Source: CAVVUC01 sp963751395
Lineage (GTDB): Bacteria > Verrucomicrobiota > Verrucomicrobiia > Chthoniobacterales > Chthoniobacteraceae
Length of the DNA stretch: 64,000 nt
NCBI GenBank assembly: GCA_963751395.1
Contig: CAVVUC010000001.1
Span: 930,001-994,000, forward strand
Direction: 5' to 3'
Shown here: in pieces, positions 44,301-50,106 of the stretch
How the letters are laid out: every line of letters starts with the position of its first letter
How positions within the stretch are numbered: the first letter of the stretch is position 1
Position numbers and translations under genes: made by a program
Notes under the pieces: model-generated
The model's database searches: none
What the model saw: the letters and a program-made list of their open reading frames with translations, nothing else
Told to the model about the DNA's origin: nothing

Positions 44301-44705
44301 GATGAGCGGCTGCGAGACGCCGTGCGGGATGCGGTCGAAGTTCGCCTGCAATTTTTGATTCAGCCTGACGACGCTTTGCCCCGCGTCCGAACCGACGACA
44401 AACCGCACGATCACAAGGCTCTGGCCGGGACTGGAGGTCGAGTAGATGTATTCCACTCCCGGAATTTCCCACAGCAGCTTTTCCATCGGGCGCGTGACGC
44501 GCTCCTCGATTTCCTTCGAGCCAGTGCCGGGCATGGAAACGAGCACGTCGATCATCGGCACCTTGATCTGCGGTTCCTCCTCGCGCGGCAGCAGCCAGAC
44601 GGCGGCCAGCCCGAGCAGCACCGACGTGACGATGATCAGCGGTGTCAGTTTTGAATCAATGAACGCGCGGGCGATCCGGCCCGCGACTCCGGGTTGTTCG
44701 CTCAT
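41346..44705 (-). CDS. RND efflux pump inner-membrane subunit with two in-frame repeat insertions
   Basis: The 1119-residue protein is an AcrB/CusA-type RND permease: N-terminal helix, two large periplasmic loops, and 12 transmembrane helices. The TM4 acidic pair is seen in FSIGILVDDAIVVVENVVRHF, and the second half has GDVAGEIESPVY... and LKWDGEWHITIEVFRDLG. Two palindromic REP-like blocks (41920-41989, 43801-43860) are translated in frame, adding loops that RND relatives lack. Start overlaps the adaptor gene as ATGA. Substrate (metal, thiol or drug) is not clear. Confidence 0.9.
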   Translation of the reverse strand: MSEQPGVAGRIARAFIDSKLTPLIIVTSVLLGLAAVWLLPREEEPQIKVPMIDVLVSMPGTGSKEIEERVTRPMEKLLWEIPGVEYIYSTSSPGQSLVIVRFVVGSDAGQSVVRLNQKLQANFDRIPHGVSQPLIKVRSIDDVPILALIFHSTRYDHLTLRRLAAQVDDSVKQVQDVAETRIIGGARHELRVLLDPARLASRGLSPVGLVPMLRQANRQFASGGLTSENREVVIETGAFLQTAQDVGNVVVGVFSGKPVYLREVADIVDGAEEPSNYVFFGRGAGFQSAQPRSTEQAGSLFHTEEPGVTLTVAKRPGVNAIAVAHDVLKKVDTLKGTLIPADVTVSVTRDYAETAAEKSNELLFHMLIAVLGVSLLILLALGWRESIIVAIAIPCTLALTLLVFYLYGYTLNRITLFALIFSIGILVDDAIVVVENVVRHFHLPGSKGRSRTDVAIEAVNEVGNPTILATFAVIAAVLPMAFVGGLMGPYMRPIPIGSSAAMFFSLAIAFIVTPWAAVRLLRREKAVTPAATQDAKPTPEHSHFEHEEDFFTRLYRRVMGPLLSRARWRWMFLLAIVTLLLGAMALVGIRFVKVKMLPFDNKSEFQIILNMPEGSALERTAQAALEMAAAVRDEPEVTDYQVYAGIASPFNFNGLVRHYFMRGGANVADIQVNLVGKSERKAKSHDIAKRVRPRVAAIAAKYGARVAVAEVPPGPPVLQTLVAEIYGPTEESRLKMAEKVRGIFKDVNGVVDVDWYVEADQPKAKFVIDKEKAALHGISAETISQTLQIAVGGQSVDLLHLPREKEDVNITLELPRSARVTPEELLALRVRSGDANALPEPGASGETPLVPLRELVTIEKTITDKSIYHKNLMPVTYVIGDVAGEIESPVYAILQMNKALAKLDVSEGRVPRVPNSALKATDSQSSSLRIYNSTMPFTDQQPALKWDGEWHITIEVFRDLGKAFAAVLVLIYVLMVGWFRSFLTPLIVMVAIPFSLVGILPAHGLLGAFFTATSMIGFMAGAGIVVRNSIILVDFIELRLREGMPLAEAVVDAGAVRFRPMLLTAMAVVVGASVILFDPIFQGLAISLMAGEIASLLISRMAVPVLYFMAYSERRTNAS
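41920..41989. repeat. REP-like palindrome translated inside the RND gene (first by coordinate)
   Basis: Arms CGGAGGGACGAG...CGAGTCC (41920-41943) and GGGACTCG...CTCGTCCCTCCG (41965-41989) pair in 12 and 7 bp blocks. The encoded peptide around SEGRVPRVPNSALKATD interrupts the region before YNSTMPFTDQQPALKWDGEW. It keeps the frame. Confidence 0.72.
43801..43860. repeat. REP-like palindrome translated inside the RND gene (second by coordinate)
   Basis: GAACAGGCT-TCC-AGCCTGTTC (43803-43823) is a perfect 9-bp stem, followed by a related GGCTGCGCAGACTGGAAGCC block. It encodes about 20 residues (GFQSAQPRSTEQAGSLFH) between FFGRGA and EEPGVTLTVAKRPG, where relatives have a short linker. Confidence 0.75.
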
Positions 44706-45727
44706 TGCCTGACCTCGATCGGCTGTCCATCGGTCAAGGCGGAGGCATCGTCGGTGACGACCTGCTCTCCGCCATTGAGGCCGGAGACGACTTCGATTTC
44801 ATCGCCGATGCGCTTGCCGGTTTTCACGATGCGCAACCGGGCCTGCTTGTCGTTGCGGACGAAAACGAGTTCCATCTGCCCGCGCTGGAGCAATGCGGAT
44901 GCAGGCATGCGCAAGACGGCAGTCTCGCTCACCGGCACGCTCACGCGTCCGAACTGCCCCGCGCGAATCCCGGTCGTGGGCGGCAGATCGAGTTTCACCA
45001 GTGACGTGCGGCTCGCCGGATCGGCCGACGGCGCGATCTCGCTCACAGTGCCTTCGATCTGCTGTGATCCGACGCGAACACCAAGCTTCGCGCCGATTTC
45101 AATTCTCCCGATGATCGCCTCGGGCACGCCCGCCTCGAAACGAAGCGCGTTGGGATCTTCCATTTCGAGCAACGCTTTTCCGGGCGAGGCCAGATCGCCA
45201 ACATCCGCAAGTTTGCGGGTGATCACTCCGTCGAATGGCGCGACGATTTTTGCGTAGCCGAGCATCGTCTCCGTCTCGGCAACCGTCGCGCGGGCAACGC
45301 GTGCCCGCGATTGCACCGCTTCGAATTCCTGCTGCGTGGCGGCGCGTTTCGCGATCAGATCGGTGTAGCGTTTCAGGTCGGTCTCGGTTTGTTCCCGGAC
45401 GGCGTTGGCCTGATCGAGCTTCGCCTGAATCTCCCGCTCGTCGAGTTGCGCGAGCGGTTCGCTGGCTTTCACATGCTGGCCGGGAGTGACGAGCATTTTC
45501 TCGATTCGTCCACTGACTTTCGCCTCGATGACGGCCCGCAGTTTCGGATTCACCGTGCCGACGACTTCCTCGACAGCGACATGCGGTTTCGCTTCAACGG
45601 TCTGCACGCGAACGGAAACCGTGGGCAGGGTTTCGCGAGATGCTTCGTGCTTCTTCGTGCATGCGCCAAGCGCCAGGCTGAAGGTGAGCGTGAAGGCGAC
45701 CAGTGAGCTTTTTGCAAGAGCAGTCAT
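44702..45727 (-). CDS. RND periplasmic adaptor (HlyD/membrane-fusion) lipoprotein
   Basis: The ATG at 45727 (MTALAKSSLVAFTLTFSLAL) gives 341 residues with a lipobox LGAC. Then come a lipoyl half (EEVVGTVNPKLRAVIEAKVSGRIEKMLV), a coiled-coil hairpin (about 95-150) and the second half (KIVAPFDGVITRKLADVGDLASPG), plus the C-terminal beta domain. It bridges the pump to an outer-membrane channel. It overlaps the pump gene by four bases. Confidence 0.9.
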   Translation of the reverse strand: MTALAKSSLVAFTLTFSLALGACTKKHEASRETLPTVSVRVQTVEAKPHVAVEEVVGTVNPKLRAVIEAKVSGRIEKMLVTPGQHVKASEPLAQLDEREIQAKLDQANAVREQTETDLKRYTDLIAKRAATQQEFEAVQSRARVARATVAETETMLGYAKIVAPFDGVITRKLADVGDLASPGKALLEMEDPNALRFEAGVPEAIIGRIEIGAKLGVRVGSQQIEGTVSEIAPSADPASRTSLVKLDLPPTTGIRAGQFGRVSVPVSETAVLRMPASALLQRGQMELVFVRNDKQARLRIVKTGKRIGDEIEVVSGLNGGEQVVTDDASALTDGQPIEVRQ

Positions 45728-45753
45728 GTTCCGTGTTGAGTAGTTTGTTTCTG

Positions 45754-46458
45754 CTACCATCGGGCGCCGCCGTCGATCCACGCTTTGATCAAGGCGACTT
45801 CCTTTGGTGTGAGAACGTGATCTTCCGCGTCACGTTTCATTTTTACCAAACCGGAAACTATCGCCACGAGACGGCTCTCGCCGCTCTTGCCCGGCTGGAT
45901 CAGCGGCCCTTTGCCGGTATCGCGGAAGAAGTTGTCTCGTTGATCGGCGCGGAACTTCCCCTTCTGCTTTTTGGGGCCGTGACACGAAACGCAGGAAGCA
46001 CCGAGGATGGGATGGATGTCTTTTTCAAAACTGACTTCGCTGGTTGTCACGGAAGCCACTTGGATGAATTCGCTCGCTGGCGAAACGGCCGAGGCACCTC
46101 GGTGCTGTCGGCCTCTGCCGCCCTGCCGGTGGGTGACCGGAAGCAAGAAGAACGTGCCAATGATTGCAGCGCCGAGAAGCAATCCGGCTGCGAGACGCCA
46201 GGCGTGACCTCTCGCCGCGCACTTCATGAGCCACGTCCAATTGATCGCGAGATGCGCCACCACCAGGGCGATGAAGGCGTAGGAAACCCAGGTGTGCAGA
46301 TCACCCCAGTCGTGCCGGTTCCAACCGAGCACCTCCAGTCCCTGCCCGCCACGGCTGCCGGGAACGAGCCGGTAAGCCATGAGCAATCCCGTCCCGATCA
46401 TCACGCAGAAGCTCAGGTAGAGCAGGAGATTCAGGATGCGACGGAACGCGACTTTCAT
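45754..46458 (-). CDS. Membrane cytochrome b-like domain fused to cytochrome c
   Basis: The 234-residue protein starts with four hydrophobic helices. Histidines at HDWGDLHTWVSY and VAHLAINW suit a DUF4405/cytochrome b561-like haem-b site. A periplasmic cytochrome c domain of planctomycete/verrucomicrobial type follows (SFEKDIHPILGASCVSCHGPKKQKGKFR), with one CxxCH haem site. It could pass electrons from quinol to a periplasmic acceptor. It lies between the disulfide reductase and the RND adaptor, with 5 bases to the former. Confidence 0.82.
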   Translation of the reverse strand: MKVAFRRILNLLLYLSFCVMIGTGLLMAYRLVPGSRGGQGLEVLGWNRHDWGDLHTWVSYAFIALVVAHLAINWTWLMKCAARGHAWRLAAGLLLGAAIIGTFFLLPVTHRQGGRGRQHRGASAVSPASEFIQVASVTTSEVSFEKDIHPILGASCVSCHGPKKQKGKFRADQRDNFFRDTGKGPLIQPGKSGESRLVAIVSGLVKMKRDAEDHVLTPKEVALIKAWIDGGARW

Positions 46459-46463
46459 TTGGG

Positions 46464-48125
46464 TCAGCTTCCGTTTGCAGCGTTGACGAGCTGGTAGGTG
46501 CGAAATCCACCGGGGAGATTTTTTACCTGGAAGCCGTTCTGCATGAGTGCGCGGGTCGCATAATAGGCGCGCTGACCGACTCCGCAGTAGAGCCAGAGTT
46601 CGCGGTCGCGCGGCAGTTCGCCGAGACGGTGACGGATCTGGTTCAGCGGAATGTTGGTGGCGCCGGGAATGTGGCCGCTCTCGAATTCATCGGGATCGCG
46701 GACGTCCACAAGCAGCGCGGGCGTTGAGCCGAGCAGTGCCCAGTCGGCGAGCGGCAGGTCGCCGCGAAGATGATTCGATGCAATCATGCCGGCGTAGTTC
46801 ACGGGGTCTTTGGCTCCGCCGAATTGCGGCGCGTAGCAAAGCTCCGCCTCCTCCAGGTCGAACACCGTGCCGCCGAATTGAATCGCGGTTGCGATCACGT
46901 CGATCCGTTTGTCCACATCGGCTTCGCCGACCGCCTGCGCGCCGAGGATGCGCCCGTCCGATTTGCGGAAGATGAGCTTGATGTTGATCGGCTTCGCGCC
47001 GGGAAAATAGCTCACGTGATGGCCGGGATGGAGGTAAACCTTTTCGTAATCCTTGATGCCCGCACGCTGGAGGCTTTTCTCGCTCGCTCCGGTGCTGGCG
47101 ACGGCCAGACCGAACACGCCGCAGATCGCCGTGCCTTGCACGCCACGAAACTGCGTTTCGCGTCCGCAGATTGCATCCGCAGCCACGCGCCCCTGCCGGT
47201 TCGCCGGGCCGGCAAGCGGGATGACGGTCCACTGCCCGGTGATCGCATCCCTGACCTCGACCGCATCGCCCACCGCCCAAATATACGGATCGCTGGTGTG
47301 CATCTGGGCATCGACGCGGATGCCGCCGCGCTCGCCCAGTTCAAGCCCGGCGGCTTTTGCGAGCGCCGTCTCCGGGCGCACGCCGATCGCGAGGATGACC
47401 AGGTCGCCGGTGTGTGCCGCGCCCGATTTGGTTTTCACCGTGATCTGTCCGGCGGCGGTCGGCTCGAATCCCGCGACGCCATCGCCGAGCGCGACTTTGA
47501 CTCCATGCTGTTCGAGATGCTGCTGCACGGGCCGCGCCATTTCGGGATCGAGCGGCGGCATGACTTGATCGAGCATCTCTACAACCGTCACGGAAAGTCC
47601 CCGGCTCACGAGGTTCTCCGCCATTTCCAATCCGATGAAACCCGCGCCGACGATGACTGCGCTCTTCGCGTTCTTCTCGTCGATCCACGAGCGAATCCGG
47701 CGGCTGTCGGGGATCGTGCGCAGAACGAAAATCCCCGGAGTGTCGATGCCGGGCAGAGGCGGGCGAATCGCAGCAGCGCCGGGCGAGAGAACCAGTGCGT
47801 CGTAGGACTGACGGTATGTGTCGCCAGTGGTGAGGTTTTTGATTTCGAGTTCGCGGTTCGCGCGGTCGATGGCCACGACTTCGTTCTGCGTGCGGACCTC
47901 GATGTTGAAGCGATCCTGAAACAACGCGGCGTTTGCGACCAGCAGCTTCGACTCGTCCTTGATCACGTCGCCGACGTAGTAGGGAAGCCCGCAGTTTGCG
48001 AACGAGACATACGGGCCGCGATCCATGACGATGATCTCCGCGCTTTCATCCAGCCTGCGGCACCTTGCTGCACACGAGGCGCCTCCAGCCACGCCGCCTA
48101 TGATGACGATTTTTTGGTTAGCCAT
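46464..48125 (-). CDS. CoA-disulfide reductase-like FAD enzyme with C-terminal rhodanese domain
   Basis: The ATG at 48125 (MANQKIVIIGGVAGGASCAA) gives 553 residues. An FAD-binding GGVAGG starts the protein, with the single redox Cys C45 in SFANCGLPYYVG, an NAD-binding GAGFIGLEMAENL, and the dimerisation domain. The last 100 residues are a rhodanese (LLVDVRDPDEFESGHIPGATNIPL and the active YCGVGQRA loop). CoADR-Rhd enzymes reduce CoA persulfide or polysulfide with NAD(P)H. It is in the ArsR-headed operon. Confidence 0.9.
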   Translation of the reverse strand: MANQKIVIIGGVAGGASCAARCRRLDESAEIIVMDRGPYVSFANCGLPYYVGDVIKDESKLLVANAALFQDRFNIEVRTQNEVVAIDRANRELEIKNLTTGDTYRQSYDALVLSPGAAAIRPPLPGIDTPGIFVLRTIPDSRRIRSWIDEKNAKSAVIVGAGFIGLEMAENLVSRGLSVTVVEMLDQVMPPLDPEMARPVQQHLEQHGVKVALGDGVAGFEPTAAGQITVKTKSGAAHTGDLVILAIGVRPETALAKAAGLELGERGGIRVDAQMHTSDPYIWAVGDAVEVRDAITGQWTVIPLAGPANRQGRVAADAICGRETQFRGVQGTAICGVFGLAVASTGASEKSLQRAGIKDYEKVYLHPGHHVSYFPGAKPINIKLIFRKSDGRILGAQAVGEADVDKRIDVIATAIQFGGTVFDLEEAELCYAPQFGGAKDPVNYAGMIASNHLRGDLPLADWALLGSTPALLVDVRDPDEFESGHIPGATNIPLNQIRHRLGELPRDRELWLYCGVGQRAYYATRALMQNGFQVKNLPGGFRTYQLVNAANGS

Positions 48126-48138
48126 GATGATCTCCAAG

Positions 48139-48702
48139 TCAGTTTGCGCAGCAGCTCGCGCCTTTTGCAGCGGGCGCGTGTTGATTCCACGGCATCCGGG
48201 CGATCAGGCTCAGCATCGGGCAGATGCCCGTGGAGCCGGCGAAGATCAGCCCGGCGCCCACGAAGCCCGAAAGAAAAATCCATGCGGGATTTACGAAATG
48301 CCCCAGCAGGACTCCCGTCAGCACGAGCGTTCCCATGACAAGCTGCAACTGGCGGGCGAGCGGCAGCACCTGCCGCTCTCCACGTTCGACCGGCAGTCCC
48401 GCTTGCGCCCAGGCTTCGGTCCCACCTTCCACAACAACACAATCGGGGCAGCCCGCTTTCGTGAAAATGTCGGCGGCCCGTTTCGCCCGGGCTCCGCTGT
48501 GGCAGAGGATGTAGATCGGTGATCCGGTCGCGCCGCGCCGCGAGGCGAGGACTTCGCGGGTGTCGAGCTTGTCGAGCGGGCAGAGCTTCGCTCCGGGAAC
48601 GTGGACGGATGCGAATTCAGCCGGGGTACGCACGTCGATGAGATCGGCGGAGGCGTCACTTTCGAGATGTTTTTGGAGTTCGAGGACTTGGATGGTTTTC
48701 AT
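48139..48702 (-). CDS. Rhodanese fused to a DUF2892 membrane domain
   Basis: The 187-residue protein has a rhodanese domain (LIDVRTPAEFASVHVPGAKLCPL and active C67 in ILCHSGARA) followed by two transmembrane helices (LVMGTLVLTGVLLGHFV and WIFLSGFVGAGLIFAGSTGICPM), the DUF2892 type. The Cys pair at the end (ASCCAN) may carry sulfur too. It is the first enzyme gene of the operon, with a candidate operator/promoter just upstream. Confidence 0.88.
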   Translation of the reverse strand: MKTIQVLELQKHLESDASADLIDVRTPAEFASVHVPGAKLCPLDKLDTREVLASRRGATGSPIYILCHSGARAKRAADIFTKAGCPDCVVVEGGTEAWAQAGLPVERGERQVLPLARQLQLVMGTLVLTGVLLGHFVNPAWIFLSGFVGAGLIFAGSTGICPMLSLIARMPWNQHAPAAKGASCCAN

Positions 48703-48739
48703 GATGCGATTGGTTGTGGTTCGTTATGGAGTGGAGGCA

Positions 48740-48767
48740 ACTATATGCGTATGCAGTAATGTAACAA
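48740..48767 (-). promoter_or_regulatory. Promoter with ArsR-type operator before the rhodanese-DUF2892 gene
   Basis: On the minus strand TTGTTA (48762-48767) and TATAGT (48740-48745) are 16 bases apart. An 18-bp dyad, ACTGCATACGCATATAGT on that strand (48740-48757), covers the -10 box and most of the spacer. It shares most positions with the site at 49204-49221. A repressor bound here would block the polymerase. Confidence 0.6.
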
Positions 48768-48797
48768 GCAAAAAGTGGCGGGTCTGCTGCCGGCGTG

Positions 48798-49142
48798 TCA
48801 GCGAAAGTGAGCGGCTTGTTTGGCAAACTCTTTCTCAAGCTTCGCGCACATGAGGTCGCAGAGCTGAAAGATCGCCGGATCGGAAATCATGTAATAGACG
48901 TTCAGTCCCTCCTTCCGGCGGCTGACCATTCCGGCATGGACCATCAACCCGAGGTGTTTGGAAACATTGGCCTGCGTTGCGCCCGTTGTCTCGACGAGCC
49001 GGGTGACGTTTAACTCGCCGTTGTGCAAAGCCGCCAGCAGTTTCAACCGGTTCGGTTCACTGAGAACCTTGAACCGGCCCGCGACGAGTTCGAGCGCCGC
49101 ATCGGACATCACTTTTGGTTTCTTTGTTCGTATTGTTGCCAT
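48798..49142 (-). CDS. ArsR/SmtB-family transcriptional regulator
   Basis: The ATG at 49142 (MATIRTKKPKVMSDAALELV) gives 114 residues; a frame from 49262 reads through the promoter. The winged helix has RFKVLSEPNRLKLLAAL, LVETTGATQANVSKHLGLM as recognition helix and GLNVYYMI in the wing. A Cys pair CDLMC lies in the last helix and could sense thiol, sulfide or metal. It heads the sulfur/efflux genes and has its own matching operator. Confidence 0.9.
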   Translation of the reverse strand: MATIRTKKPKVMSDAALELVAGRFKVLSEPNRLKLLAALHNGELNVTRLVETTGATQANVSKHLGLMVHAGMVSRRKEGLNVYYMISDPAIFQLCDLMCAKLEKEFAKQAAHFR

Positions 49143-49197
49143 GTTCGTATCCGGGAGGGTCGCGCTCAGGCTGTGGCCAACGGCTCGACGGGCTCCA

Positions 49198-49226
49198 TAC
49201 ATAACTACATGTGCATGCAGTGTCAA
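49198..49226 (-). promoter_or_regulatory. Promoter with ArsR-type operator before the regulator gene
   Basis: On the minus strand TTGACA (49221-49226) is perfect and TATGTA (49198-49203) is a weak -10, with a 17-base spacer. The 18-bp dyad ACTGCATGCACATGTAGT (49204-49221) fills the spacer exactly. It matches the operator at 48740-48757 in sequence and orientation, so the regulator probably controls both. Confidence 0.62.
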
Positions 49227-49348
49227 CTGATTCCAGGCGGCGGCGCCTGGGCGCCTCACCATGCTTTGTCTGGTGAATTCAGATGACGCCGCGCGTCTTT
49301 TGGGCTAGCTCAAGCCGTATCATGAGCACAAATAAGATTCTCGCATTC

Positions 49349-49495
49349 TCAGGCGGGGCTTCCACGTCCCGCTTTCCGTAACTCTTGTTCGCTTGCGGAA
49401 AAAAATGTGCGGGCACCGCGTTTGCCCCCAATGTAAACGGCCACGGCTTTTTCGTAGAGTTCGGCGAAGCGCCCGGCCCAGTCGTGGTCCGACAT
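49349..49495 (-). CDS. Small hypothetical protein after the PAS gene, possibly truncated
   Basis: A 48-residue frame starts MSDHDWAGRFAELYEKAVAV two bases after the PAS gene stop. It looks like the beginning of a conserved small protein of this phylum (I recall related proteins continuing with a Cys-containing C-terminal helix), but here the frame ends early at RKAGRGSPA. A frameshift near 49375 may have shortened it. Confidence 0.42.
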   Translation of the reverse strand: MSDHDWAGRFAELYEKAVAVYIGGKRGARTFFSASEQELRKAGRGSPA

Positions 49496-49497
49496 CG

Positions 49498-50106
49498 CTA
49501 CGCGAACTCGCGCCCGACAAGCTCGCGTTCCACGGCAACGAAGCGGCAAAACTCGTGCTCGTTGTCGAACACCGGCGTGATGCTGATCGAGACCCAATAC
49601 GGCTCGCCCTCCTTGGTGTAGTTCACCAGTTCCTCCACGACCGGACGCCTAGCGTGGATCGATTCGCGCAGACGTGCGACTGCGGACCGGTCGGTTCGTT
49701 CGCCTTGCAGCATCGAGCCCGGTTTTTGTCCGCGAAGCTCGTCCAGGGTGTATCCGCACATCCGCGTGAACGCGTCATTCACCCACTCGATGCGGCCCTC
49801 TTTGTCGGTGACGACGAGGCTTTCGCCGGACCGGCACCACGTTTCGTATGCGGCGGCGATCTCGCGGTCGGCGATCTTCCTCATGACCTTCGACTTCAAC
49901 GTGACGGACGGTTTTCGTACGGGCTTGAATGCCGCCGGCAACGCGGCTCCGACATCGCGGAGGCCCGTCACGAGCTTCTGTAGATGCGGGTTGGAGGAAA
50001 GTTTGCGCTCCAGTTCCTCTGCTTCCTCGGGAGACAAAACGCCAAGCGCGTAAAGGCTCGCCTGCTCTTCGTGGTGCTCGTCGATCATGCCGTCTTGGAA
50101 AATCAC
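49498..50106 (-). CDS. PAS (LOV-like) protein with anti-sigma-like N-terminal helices
   Basis: The 202-residue protein has an N-terminal segment (HHEEQASLYALGVLSPEEAEELERKL, 11-36) like anti-sigma factor regulators of the RskA type. A PAS domain follows (about 90-197). The PAS shows LOV-like blocks GERTDRSAVARLRESI and NYTKEGEPYWVSISITPVFD. At the LOV Cys position it has PGSMLQ (129-134) instead of NCRFLQ, so it cannot form the flavin adduct. Start overlaps the gyrA stop as ATGA. Sensing role is inferred. Confidence 0.75.
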   Translation of the reverse strand: MIFQDGMIDEHHEEQASLYALGVLSPEEAEELERKLSSNPHLQKLVTGLRDVGAALPAAFKPVRKPSVTLKSKVMRKIADREIAAAYETWCRSGESLVVTDKEGRIEWVNDAFTRMCGYTLDELRGQKPGSMLQGERTDRSAVARLRESIHARRPVVEELVNYTKEGEPYWVSISITPVFDNEHEFCRFVAVERELVGREFA

